Position numbers and translations under genes: made by a program. A DNA stretch of 22,402 bases from Phycisphaerales bacterium UBA2218 (GTDB lineage Bacteria > Planctomycetota > Phycisphaerae > Sedimentisphaerales > Anaerobacaceae): the NCBI GenBank assembly GCA_002327785.1, contig DCUI01000275.1, positions 19,769-42,170 of the forward strand, written 5' to 3'. Below the pieces are notes generated by a model. The model searched no databases, was not told where the DNA came from, and saw only the letters and a program-made list of their open reading frames with translations. Below are positions 1-7,058 of this stretch, in pieces; position 1 is the first letter of the stretch; each line of letters opens with the position of its first letter.

Positions 1-1289
1 CCGCCGGAGCCCATGATCGAGCCGGCCTTGGCCAGTGATTCGTAATCGATGGGCGTGTCGAGATACTGCTCGGGGAGACAACCGCCGGAGGGGCCGCCGG
101 TCTGGACGGACTTGAACCGCTTTCCGAACGGGATGCCGCCGCCGACGTCGTAGATGATCTCACGGAGCGTCGTGCCCATGGGGACCTCGATCAGGCCCGT
201 ATTGACGACCTTGCCCGCCAGCGCGAAGACCTTGGTCCCCTTGCTGGTCTCGGTGCCGACGGTGCGGAACCAGTTGGCGCCATCGAGAATGATGACCGGG
301 ACATTGGCCCAGGTTTCGACGTTGTTGATGAGCGTCGGCTTGGCGAAGAGCCCAACGGCCGCCGGATACGGCGGTCGCGGCCTCGGCATACCGCGCGCCC
401 CTTCGATGGAGTGGATCAGCGCGGTTTCCTCACCACAGACGAAGGCCCCGGCGCCCAGCCGGATCTCGATATCGAACGAGAAGTTCGAACCGAGGATGTT
501 CTCGCCCAGCAAGCCGTGCGACCGGGCATCGTCGATGGCCTTCTGGATTCTCTTGATCGCCAACGGGTACTCTGCCCGGATGTAGACGATGCCGCGATCG
601 GCGCCGATGGCGTAGCCGCCGATCGCCATGCCCTCGACGATCGTGTGCGGGTCGCCCTCGATGGCGCTTCGGTCCATGAAGGCCCCGGGGTCGCCCTCGT
701 CGGCGTTACAGATCACATACTTCGGCGTGGCCTTCTCATTGGCCGTGAGTCTCCACTTGCGGCCGGTGGGGAACCCCGCCCCGCCCCGTCCACGAAGCCC
801 GGATTTCTCGACCTCGGCAACGATCTGCTCCGGCGTCATCTCCGTGATCGCCTTGGCCAGCGCCTCGTATCCACGAAGGGAAAGGTAATCGTCGATGTTC
901 TCGGGATCAATGATGCCGCAGTTGCGGAGCGTGATCCGCATCTGTTTGCCAAAGAATTTCGCGTCGCCGAAGACGCGGAAGAAGCGGTTGTACAGATGAT
1001 CTTCCTGGATCGCCAGCCGGGCGATGGGCCGGCCGTGGACCAGATGCTCCTCGACGATCTCGGGGATGTCGGCCTCGGTCACGTGGCCGTAGATGGTGTA
1101 GCCCGGGTTGACGACCATGATCGGGCCCTTGTCGCACATGCCGAGGCAGCCGGACAAACCGATGGCCGTTCGGTCGGCCAGGCCGTGCTTCTCCAACTGC
1201 TCCCGCAACAGGACGGTCAGCTTGCGAGACCCCTTGTTGATACACGACGTTCCATCGCAGATGATGATTCTGTATTGTGTCGCAGTCAC
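1..1289 (-). CDS. hndC: HndC/NuoF-like NADH-binding flavoprotein subunit of an NAD(P)-linked hydrogenase (partial, 3' end outside window)
   Basis: About 429 codons are visible before the gene runs off the left edge. Residues 1-60 form a thioredoxin-like 2Fe-2S domain with cysteines at 11, 16, 48 and 52 (CDGTSC and GCLGMC). The NuoF core follows: GLRGRGGAGFPTGRKW at about 164-179 is the FMN/NADH-binding glycine-rich loop, then CNADEGDPGAFMDRSA at about 194-209. The SLBB domain begins near the cut end, and the 4Fe-4S and any ferredoxin domains lie outside. I chose the GTG start at 1289 because it follows an AAAGGAA ribosome site and keeps the first iron-sulphur ligand. Family members oxidise or reduce NAD(P)H with FMN and pass electrons to an [FeFe]-hydrogenase subunit. 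The HndB-like gene upstream and Rex at the operon head support this; the hydrogenase gene itself is not in view. Complex I NuoF is less likely because it lacks the N-terminal 2Fe-2S domain. Confidence 0.93.
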   Translation of the reverse strand, partial: MTATQYRIIICDGTSCINKGSRKLTVLLREQLEKHGLADRTAIGLSGCLGMCDKGPIMVVNPGYTIYGHVTEADIPEIVEEHLVHGRPIARLAIQEDHLYNRFFRVFGDAKFFGKQMRITLRNCGIIDPENIDDYLSLRGYEALAKAITEMTPEQIVAEVEKSGLRGRGGAGFPTGRKWRLTANEKATPKYVICNADEGDPGAFMDRSAIEGDPHTIVEGMAIGGYAIGADRGIVYIRAEYPLAIKRIQKAIDDARSHGLLGENILGSNFSFDIEIRLGAGAFVCGEETALIHSIEGARGMPRPRPPYPAAVGLFAKPTLINNVETWANVPVIILDGANWFRTVGTETSKGTKVFALAGKVVNTGLIEVPMGTTLREIIYDVGGGIPFGKRFKSVQTGGPSGGCLPEQYLDTPIDYESLAKAGSIMGSG

Positions 1290-1309
1290 AGTGCCTATTC
1301 CTTTCAGGA

Positions 1310-1395
1310 AGAAGTTTGAAGTTTCAAGTTCAAAGTTTGAAGTGAGGGGATCAGGTTCCCAACTTCACACTTCAAACTTCACACTTCAAATTCCT
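1310..1395. repeat. Within-operon spacer of AAGTTTGAAG-type words in both orientations
   Basis: The gap between the hndB stop and the hndC ribosome site is built almost entirely from the word AAGTTTGAAG and its variants, on both strands. AAGTTTGAAGTG at 1333-1344 is perfectly complementary to 1368-1379 (12 bp). A small GGGA/TCCC stem (1347-1350 with 1357-1360) sits inside. Further word copies flank the arms, so several alternative foldings are possible in the hnd transcript. The block is low in GC compared with the genes around it. Function is unknown; an RNA processing or stabilising element, a differential-expression element or a dispersed palindromic repeat are all possible. Confidence 0.75.
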
Positions 1396-1752
1396 TCAAT
1401 CGATGACCCACTCTTTGATGACCTCGCCGTTCTTGATGTGCCGCTCAATGATCTGCAGGGCCCGCTCCTTGTCCACCTTGCCGTACTTGACGGGACTCTT
1501 GCCCGCCTCGATCACCTCGACGGTCGGCTCCAGGTTGCAGCGGCCCGCGCAACCCTTCTGACTCAGGTATACGTCGGTCAGGCCGCGACTGACGGCCTTC
1601 TGGAACACGTCCAGCACATCTTTCGAGCCGGCGGCGATCTCGCACGTGGCCATGCCCACGTACACCCTCTTGGTGGAGAGGTAGCCCTTGCCGACGATTC
1701 GGCTGACGGCCTCGGCCCGCTTCTTCTTGATCAATTCCAATGGGGTCGGCAT
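1396..1752 (-). CDS. hndB: HndB-like thioredoxin-fold 2Fe-2S protein
   Basis: The product has 118 residues. Its core matches the thioredoxin-like 2Fe-2S ferredoxins found with NAD(P)-reducing hydrogenases: VGMATCEIAAGS with Cys37, then QKGCAGRCNLEPTVEV with Cys68 and Cys72. The ATG at 1752 lies 5 bases after the kinase stop, with GAAAGGAA upstream as ribosome site, so the two genes are probably co-translated. Only three cysteines are near the expected cluster position, whereas the N-terminal domain of the neighbouring HndC has four. The fourth ligand may be another residue, or the cluster may be atypical. It probably relays electrons to or from the HndC-like subunit encoded next. A stand-alone NuoE-type subunit is less likely because it lacks the NuoE N-terminal helical region. 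Confidence 0.9.
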   Translation of the reverse strand: MPTPLELIKKKRAEAVSRIVGKGYLSTKRVYVGMATCEIAAGSKDVLDVFQKAVSRGLTDVYLSQKGCAGRCNLEPTVEVIEAGKSPVKYGKVDKERALQIIERHIKNGEVIKEWVID

Positions 1753-1757
1753 CTTCT

Positions 1758-3632
1758 TTAGTTCCTTTCTATTCGAAATACGAACGAGTTCCCGTGTTCG
1801 CGGGGCTCGACGGTGATACTGCCTCCGTGCCGCTCGACGATCTGCTTGGTGATGTACAGACCGAGTCCGGTGCCTTTGACCTTCTTGGTCTCCGGATTGT
1901 CGAGCCGCGAGAACTTCTGAAACAATTTCGCCCTTTGCTCTTCGCTCATGGGCGTTGAGTCGTTATAGACATCAACCTCGACCATTCCGTTGACCTGCCG
2001 GGCGGTGACTTTGATCTTCCCCGCATCCGGGCTGTACTTGATCGCGTTGCTAACGAGGTTATTGGCCACGATCTGCATCAGATCCGAGTCGGCATTCACC
2101 ACCATCTCGGGGCTCACCTCGTTGGCGATCTTCAGGTTCTTCTTCGCGGCCATCGGCGCCAGCGAGTTGATCGAGTTATCGAAAACGTCCTTCTTGAGGT
2201 TGAGCGCCGCCTTATTGACCGACAGCTCGCCCCGCTCGACCCGGCCCAGACTCAGGAATTTCTTGACGGTCGCATCGAGGTAGTCGAGGTTCCTCGTGAC
2301 CGAATCCATGGCTTTCCGCTGCTTGAAATTGATCAGGCCCAGATATCCGTCTCGCACCGCGTAGGCATTCAGCACCGCCGAGGCCAGGATCCCCTTGAGC
2401 TCGTGGGCGACGAATCCGATCAGATCGATGTAGCTCTTGTTCATCGCCGCCAGCTTTTCGTTGGAGATCCGCAGGCTCTCTTCCCGCTCCTTGAGCCCCA
2501 GGGCCATGGCATTGAAGGCCTCGGCCATACTGTTGATTTCCTTGATCGACGTGTCGCTGTCGATCCGGTAGCCCCAATCGCCGGAAGCCAGGCACTCGCT
2601 GGCGTGAACGACCTCGGTAAGCGGCTTGGAGATCGTCCCGGCCAGAACAAACGAGAACAGCACCGCAATGACCGACACGCCGGCCACCGACAGCAGGAAC
2701 AACTGCATCACCTCTCGGGCCATGTCGTTGAACGGCTGCTCCAGCGTGCCCACATACAGGATCCCGATGATGCCACCGTCGATATTCCGGATCGGTTCGT
2801 AGGCGCTCTTGTAGTAGTCGGTCACGACAAAGGCTCGTTCGTGCCAGATCCGGCCCTGCTCGACCACGGCCCGGTAGACCTCCTCGGACACCCGCGTTCC
2901 GATGGCCCGCTGGCCGTCCTTGTCCTGGACGTTCGTGGCGATTCGCACGTCGTCCAGGAAGATCGTCACGGTGCCGACGGGCTTGTCCTTGTACACGTCA
3001 CCGCCAAAGACCATTTCCCGAACATGGTCGACGAACGTATCGTCGCGATTGATCGCACGACCGCCGTACAGGACGCCTGTGATCTCTTCCCTGTCGTTGA
3101 ATACCGGTACGGCGTATTCCTTCGCCATGACGGAATCGACCACTTTCCTGTCGGTCGGCCGAGCCTTGGGCGTCCGCCTGATCTCGATGGTCACCTCGCC
3201 CGGGAAATCGACCAGCGTTGCAAGTTCCTCAACTCCGATAATCCGCGTGCCCCCAACCCCGTTGGGGTCACCCTTCCTCACGGCCTCCCTGGCGATCTCG
3301 CTGCGCAGCGAGTTGAAATCCTCGCTGGCAACATATCGCAGGTAGTGAACGTTGAGCTTGTCCTTCAGAGCCTTGATGTTGCCGTTCGGTGAAACCAGCC
3401 CGAGCGCCTGGCCGATGCGTTCGATCTCAGCGGTATAGACCGTCCGCGCCGTCGTCAGGTCACGACGAACCTTCTGATCCGCCCGTCCGATGACATCTTT
3501 CTGGATCACCCAGTATCCCAGGAGGGCTATCGAAATCGACAGCACGAAGATCACCATAAGGAACGAGATCAGGATTCTCGTCTTTACGGATACGGACGGC
3601 AGTATGTGGTTAGTTCCCGTTCTCGGTGGCAT
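1758..3632 (-). CDS. Membrane sensor histidine kinase (Cache-HAMP-HisKA-HATPase) in the hydrogenase operon
   Basis: The product has about 624 residues. It has a first membrane helix at about 20-43, a long extracytoplasmic region at about 45-305, a second helix at about 310-333, HAMP at about 333-385, a HisKA dimerisation helix with the phospho-acceptor in FVAHELKGIL (His410 from this start) and a C-terminal ATPase domain. The sensor region contains two Cache-like strands, GVLYGGRAI and GILYVGTLE. The N box (NNLVSNAIKYSPDAG) and G2 box (KGTGLGLYITKQI) are intact. The G1 box is degenerate, VYNDSTPM in place of DxGxG. The ATG at 3632 overlaps the rex end by 23 bases; a TTG at 3638 is an alternative. 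No response regulator is adjacent. Related hydrogenase operons often carry an ATPase-domain or kinase gene beside hndB, so a regulatory role in redox metabolism is likely; the ligand is unknown. Confidence 0.92.
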   Translation of the reverse strand: MPPRTGTNHILPSVSVKTRILISFLMVIFVLSISIALLGYWVIQKDVIGRADQKVRRDLTTARTVYTAEIERIGQALGLVSPNGNIKALKDKLNVHYLRYVASEDFNSLRSEIAREAVRKGDPNGVGGTRIIGVEELATLVDFPGEVTIEIRRTPKARPTDRKVVDSVMAKEYAVPVFNDREEITGVLYGGRAINRDDTFVDHVREMVFGGDVYKDKPVGTVTIFLDDVRIATNVQDKDGQRAIGTRVSEEVYRAVVEQGRIWHERAFVVTDYYKSAYEPIRNIDGGIIGILYVGTLEQPFNDMAREVMQLFLLSVAGVSVIAVLFSFVLAGTISKPLTEVVHASECLASGDWGYRIDSDTSIKEINSMAEAFNAMALGLKEREESLRISNEKLAAMNKSYIDLIGFVAHELKGILASAVLNAYAVRDGYLGLINFKQRKAMDSVTRNLDYLDATVKKFLSLGRVERGELSVNKAALNLKKDVFDNSINSLAPMAAKKNLKIANEVSPEMVVNADSDLMQIVANNLVSNAIKYSPDAGKIKVTARQVNGMVEVDVYNDSTPMSEEQRAKLFQKFSRLDNPETKKVKGTGLGLYITKQIVERHGGSITVEPREHGNSFVFRIERN

Positions 3633-4242
3633 TGACAAAGTAGATCAAATTCTCAAGCTCTGTTTCGAGGTTGATGTTGTTCACGATGCAGCCATCGGGC
3701 GCCTTAAGACAAATGGGCGCAAAATTCATCACCCCTTTGATCCCGGCGGAAAGCAGCAGGCCAAGCACTTGTTGTGCGGCGTAATCCGGGACGGCCACGA
3801 TCGCAAGCGTGATGTCACGGCGTTTGACGAATTCGGCCAACTGCTCCAGCGGCAACACCGGCGGCTCGCTTTCCACGTCGTACTTCACCGGATCGATATC
3901 GAAACCGGCGGCAATATGGATTCCGCTCCTCTCGAAACCGGGATAATGCAACAGCGCCCGGCCGATATTGCCAACCCCGATGAGGACGAATTCCTGGAGT
4001 TGCTCTTTGCCCAGGATCTTGTTGAGCTGGTCCGCCAGGTCATCGACCTTGTAGCCCCCGCGCCGATTGCCCGTAATTCCGAACAGGGAGAAATCCTTGC
4101 GGACCTGCGCAGCCGTCACGCCCGCCGCGTCCGCCAGATTGTCGGAGAAGACCCTTATGAAGTTCAGCGTCTTCAACCGATTCAACGCGTTCTTATACCT
4201 TGACAACCTTATGATGCAGCTTCTGTTGGCCATGATCTGCAT
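3610..4242 (-). CDS. rex: Redox-sensing transcriptional repressor Rex
   Basis: The product has about 210 residues, the usual Rex length. An N-terminal winged helix ends in AQVRKDFSLFGITGNRRGGY, which matches the Rex recognition-helix region. It is followed by an NAD(H)-binding Rossmann domain with FVLIGVGNIGRALL and an acidic end of strand two (GFDIDPVKY). Rex binds operators when NADH is low and leaves them when NADH rises, so it commonly controls fermentation and hydrogenase genes. Here it is the first gene of the operon, which suggests autoregulation. The start is uncertain: ATG at 4242 is used; ATG at 4233 (AGGG upstream) and TTG at 4269 are alternatives, and none has a strong ribosome site. 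The winged-helix region is complete from any of them. Confidence 0.94.
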   Translation of the reverse strand: MQIMANRSCIIRLSRYKNALNRLKTLNFIRVFSDNLADAAGVTAAQVRKDFSLFGITGNRRGGYKVDDLADQLNKILGKEQLQEFVLIGVGNIGRALLHYPGFERSGIHIAAGFDIDPVKYDVESEPPVLPLEQLAEFVKRRDITLAIVAVPDYAAQQVLGLLLSAGIKGVMNFAPICLKAPDGCIVNNINLETELENLIYFVNATENGN

Positions 4243-4320
4243 GCCCTGTTTTATCGGCTCTTCGTTCAACCAAGATCAGATGGGGTGCCCCCCGAGATGC
4301 CTCACAGCTCATTAACGCAC

Positions 4321-4349
4321 AGTATCGAACATAAATACGTCGAAGTCAA
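4321..4349 (-). promoter_or_regulatory. Predicted sigma70-type promoter for the rex-hnd operon
   Basis: Read on the minus strand, TTGACT (4344-4349) and GATACT (4321-4326) are separated by exactly 17 bases. They match the -35 consensus at 5 of 6 positions and the -10 at 4 of 6. Transcription would start near 4314, giving a leader of about 70 bases to the rex start. The element lies in the AT-rich gap where the operon promoter is expected. Confidence 0.6.
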
Positions 4350-4357
4350 GCATTATG

Positions 4358-4375
4358 TTGCACCATTTTTCACAT
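4358..4375. promoter_or_regulatory. Candidate Rex operator (weak)
   Basis: TTGCACCATTTTTCACAT is an 18-base site that resembles the Rex operator form TTGTGAAATATTTCACAA: the right half TTTCACA is conserved and the left half keeps only TTG. It lies just upstream of the predicted -35 box of rex. The match is about 12 of 18, which chance can produce in AT-rich DNA, so this is suggestive only. Confidence 0.25.
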
Positions 4376-4717
4376 TTCTGTGTGTACCAGTGGCCAAGTC
4401 ACCACAGAGTTATAAACTTAATTGTACACAAATGGCCTATAAAATGATGGACAATAGGTCACTAAAGCAGCCAGTCCGTCCGGCAATAGTCTATAAGCTG
4501 TTGCAATATCATATTTTACGTGAAGACTGTCACAATATTGCAAGGCAATCCTCAATTCGAGGAGGGAATTGAGGTAGTCTGGACTTTTACAAGCGAGGGG
4601 AGGTTCAGGGATTTCTCCGGCGATCCTGCAGCAACGAAAAAATCTGTGCTCGTCGCGACAGGAATCGCCTTTGAGTGTCTGAATGGGATTCAGCATCGCG
4701 CCCATAGCCAGGCGCTG
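4376..4717. other. Gene-free AT-rich intergenic stretch with two inverted repeats
   Basis: No credible coding region is seen. The part from about 4310 to 4550 is clearly richer in A and T than the genes on either side. It holds a 9-bp perfect inverted repeat, TTGCAATAT (4501-4509) with ATATTGCAA (4535-4543), and a 9-bp hairpin at 4550-4574. On the minus strand a run of six T near 4640 lies about 75 bases after the peroxidase stop, but the stem before it is weak, so I do not call a terminator there. Confidence 0.5.
4550..4574. repeat. Perfect 9-bp hairpin with GAGGAGG loop
   Basis: CCTCAATTC (4550-4558) pairs perfectly with GAATTGAGG (4566-4574) across a 7-base loop, GAGGAGG. No T run follows on either strand, so it does not look like an intrinsic terminator. 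It lies between the 3' end of the peroxidase remnant and the rex promoter region. Function is unknown. Confidence 0.5.
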
Positions 4718-5322
4718 TCATTCGGCGTCTTTGAGAACATTTTCAGTATCTGCGACGAGCCGTTCGTCGGCCGGTTCCATCGCAGGCTCGTACCGGCCAA
4801 GGACGTCCCCGCCGCGACTGACCAGGAATTTTGTGAAATTCCACGCAATGTCCCCGCCAAATTGAGGGTTGCTCTCGCGGTTCGTGAGGAATCGGTACAG
4901 GGGGTGGATGTCGTCGCTTTTGACCGAGATTTTCGCATAGACGGGGAAGGTAACGCCATAGGTGGCCGAGCAAAACTACCGGATCTGCTCGTTTGTGCCC
5001 GGCTCCTGGGCCCCGAAATTGTTGGCCGGGAATCCCAGGACCACCAAGCCACGGCGGCCATAGTTCTCGTACAGGGCCTGCAGACCGGTGTACTGCCTCG
5101 TGTAGCCGCACTTGCCGGCAATGTTCACCATGAGAATCGCCTTGCCGCGAAAGCCAGCCAGATCACCTATCTGCCCATCCATGTCCTCCAGCTTGAATGT
5201 GTACAGTGGCTTCTGCACAGCCATCGCCTCGGACCGGAGGCGGCGGGCTCGTCTCTACAGCCACACGAGAAGGCCAACGGCAGCCAACCAGCCAGTATTG
5301 CGGGTAAGATCGCCGTTTTCAT
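4718..5322 (-). pseudogene. Glutathione peroxidase-family lipoprotein gene, interrupted by an in-frame amber codon and a probable frameshift
   Basis: From 5224 the frame reads a thioredoxin-fold glutathione peroxidase: NIAGKCGYTRQYTGLQALYE with the peroxidatic Cys39, then LGFPANNFGAQEPGTNEQIR. A TAG at 4976-4978 follows as codon 83. The same frame then continues with 85 codons of intact family sequence (FCSATYGVTFP, then AWNFTKFLV with the Trp128-Asn129 pair) to TGA at 4718-4720. The total of about 168 residues is the normal family length. The family usually has Glu or Gln at the amber position, so a single base change would explain it. Upstream, an AAAGGAG site precedes ATG at 5322, which starts a lipoprotein signal peptide (MKTAILPAILAG..., lipobox LAFSC). 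That frame is offset from the peroxidase frame, which points to a second lesion near 5225-5255. It could be a true pseudogene, an assembly error or, for the amber alone, suppression. The enzyme would reduce peroxides using thiols. Confidence 0.82.
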
Positions 5323-5340
5323 GGGCTTTCTCCTTTGCAC

Positions 5341-5918
5341 GATTCGATTACCTCAGGTCGATAAGGAACGGGAGATGTACGATGCGCGACATGGGCAGTT
5401 CAGACGCACGGGAACCGCCGGCGACACGACATTGGAGAAAGAAGCAAAGCCCCGCGGTGCGGAGGGAGAGGAAGCGAGACTACGCGGGGCTTTGTGATGT
5501 CCGTTCTTCTTCGGCGTCCGAAGACGCTCGCCAACATTCATAATACGCCCAGCCGCAGCCACCGGTTCAGGGGGGAACGGCCGTCCGATTCACTCAGCAT
5601 TACGCACTCTGCTGCACCAGGTTCAAAGCCAGGAGAGTTTTTCCAGGGAGAAGCAGCAAATCTGGGAACCAATGGCCGAGGCAACGATATGTGCCGCTCG
5701 ACCGACTCCGGAGATATCTCGTCACATACATTCACCGGTTCAGCCACCAGAGCGACAGGCTCAAGACCGGCGACCACAGTGTGTTGAGCCCGAGTTACAC
5801 CGGTTTCACAGAACAAAATGCCGGGACGGCTGTACAATTAAGTCGTTGGCCCATGCTAAGTGCCCCCACGCAAGGGAACAGACCGGTGAGAACAGGACGA
5901 CCCTGAGAGAAAGGAACC
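5341..5918. other. Gene-free region between the peroxidase remnant and the rubrerythrin-like gene
   Basis: No credible coding region is found; the short open frames have no family resemblance and no ribosome sites. The stretch holds a strong hairpin at 5445-5494 and three copies of a short word close to CACCGGTTCA, near 5560, 5735 and 5797. A good -10 box, TACAAT at 5833-5838, lies 80 bases before the next gene, but I see no -35 box at the right distance. It could be degraded coding sequence or a regulatory or small-RNA region. Confidence 0.45.
5445..5494. repeat. Strong orphan hairpin with 12-bp GC-rich arms and A/T-rich ends
   Basis: CAAAGCCCCGCG (5445-5456) pairs perfectly with CGCGGGGCTTTG (5483-5494) around a purine-rich 26-base loop. 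The arms end in AAA/TTT, which gives the look of a short bidirectional terminator, yet no recognised gene ends beside it. It may be the terminator of a small RNA or a structured leader element for the peroxidase remnant read leftwards. Confidence 0.55.
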
Positions 5919-6422
5919 ATGATGGACATCTTTGAATTCGCGATGGACAAGGAAAAGTACAGCGAGTTGTACTACCGCGACCTGGCGGAACGAACCCAAA
6001 ACACCGGGCTCAGGAACATCCTGACGATGCTGGCCGACGAAGAGGCAAAGCACTATCAGACGGTCGAACACATGAAGGCGGGCACCCCCAAAGAAGCGGC
6101 CGACACGCCCGTTCTGGCCAACGCCAAGAAGGTGTTCGCGAAGATGCGGAAAGCCAAGGAAAAATTCGACTTCCACATGAGCGAGGCGGATCTGTACGGC
6201 AGGGCCGTCAAGATCGAAGAGGAGAGCAAGCGGTTTTATCAGAAAAAGGCGAAAGAGGCCAAGAACCCCGTTCACAGGAAGATCCTTCAGAAACTGGCCC
6301 AGGAGGAAGACAAGCACATGGTCCTTGTAGAGAACCTCCGCAGCTTCGTGTCCCGGCCCGAAACGTATTTGGAAAACGCCGAATTCCACCACTTCGACGA
6401 CTACGTGGACGGGGAGTTCTGA
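5919..6422 (+). CDS. Rubrerythrin-like ferritin-family diiron protein (no rubredoxin domain)
   Basis: The product has 167 residues and is predicted to be a four-helix bundle. Two EExxH metal motifs are visible: EEAKH at 41-45 and EEDKH at 129-133. Further glutamates sit where the other bridging ligands are expected (Glu16 in the first helix and IEEESKRFY at about 99-107). This is the rubrerythrin diiron pattern. The C-terminal CxxC rubredoxin module is absent, so electrons must come from a separate partner. The ATG at 5919 follows AAAGGAA. Family members reduce hydrogen peroxide in anaerobes or act in iron handling, in the cytoplasm. The oxidoreductase at 15721-16878 is a possible but distant electron source; that link is inference. 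The broken peroxidase beside it suggests this protein may carry more of the peroxide load. Confidence 0.88.
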   Translation: MMDIFEFAMDKEKYSELYYRDLAERTQNTGLRNILTMLADEEAKHYQTVEHMKAGTPKEAADTPVLANAKKVFAKMRKAKEKFDFHMSEADLYGRAVKIEEESKRFYQKKAKEAKNPVHRKILQKLAQEEDKHMVLVENLRSFVSRPETYLENAEFHHFDDYVDGEF

Positions 6423-6707
6423 AGGCCACCGCGAACCTCACAACCGGATCGAGGAGGCGTACGCCGCTCCAAGAAAATTCCGCAATTCTTGCTTGTGCCC
6501 ACAAGTTCCCCGAGATAGCATAAGCTGCAAGTCCGCCAAAGAGACGCTCAAGGTTGCTCGTTTCCCAGGAAGGGGTCTTGCCCGTGCGCACCGCTACCTA
6601 TCAGCAGAGAAGAAGACGGAATTATTGAACCCGGCCGCTTTGTCCTGTGTATCGTAGGTGTTTCTTCGTTTCATAGGTCGGAAAAGGAGTTTTTAAGGAG
6701 AAGAATC

Positions 6708-7058
6708 ATGGGAATGCTGAAGGAATTCAAGGAGTTCGCCGTAAAGGGAAACGCCCTGGACATGGCCGTGGGCATTATTATCGGAGCTGCCTTTGGCAAA
6801 ATCGTCAGTTCTCTGGTCAACGACGTCATCATGCCCCCGATCGGCATGCTTCTCGGCGGTGTCGACTTCAAGAACCTGCAACTGACCCTGAAGGAAGCGA
6901 GCACATCGGCGACCGGCGAGGTTATCCCCGCCGTGGCTATGCGCTACGGCCTGTTCATCAACACGGTCATTGACTTTCTCATCGTGGCCTTCACGATCTT
7001 CATGGTCATCCGGACGATCAACCGGCTCTCCAACATGCGCCAACCGGCCAAGGCGTAG
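6708..7058 (+). CDS. mscL: Large-conductance mechanosensitive channel MscL
   Basis: The product has 116 residues and is a clear MscL. The N-terminal amphipathic helix and pore-lining TM1 read FKEFAVKGNALDMAVGIIIG, followed by AAFGKIVSSLVNDVIMPPIG. A periplasmic loop and TM2 come next, with YGLFINTVIDFLIVAFTIFM at about 84-103. The protein opens at near-lytic membrane tension to release solutes during hypo-osmotic shock. The C-terminal part after TM2 is short (about 13 residues, ending NRLSNMRQPAKA), so the cytoplasmic helical bundle seen in the roughly 136-residue E. coli protein is mostly absent. The start at 6708 follows TTAAGGAGAAGAATC, a strong ribosome site. An MscS-family channel is encoded next, which gives a two-channel osmotic pair. 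A TTGAAC near 6628 is a possible -35 but lacks a convincing -10. Confidence 0.97.
   Translation: MGMLKEFKEFAVKGNALDMAVGIIIGAAFGKIVSSLVNDVIMPPIGMLLGGVDFKNLQLTLKEASTSATGEVIPAVAMRYGLFINTVIDFLIVAFTIFMVIRTINRLSNMRQPAKA

Noticed and set aside
1310..1395. CRISPR-like array
   Set aside because: The repeated words are only about 10 bases, occur in both orientations and have no regular spacers; no cas genes are near.
4520..5497. Plus-strand open frame of 325 codons across the peroxidase remnant
   Set aside because: The opposite strand carries clear glutathione peroxidase sequence; the plus-strand product has no family resemblance.
6456..6465. Palindrome GGCGTACGCC as a terminator after the rubrerythrin-like gene
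   Set aside because: There is no loop and no T run, so it cannot form a useful terminator hairpin; a 10-base palindrome is expected by chance.
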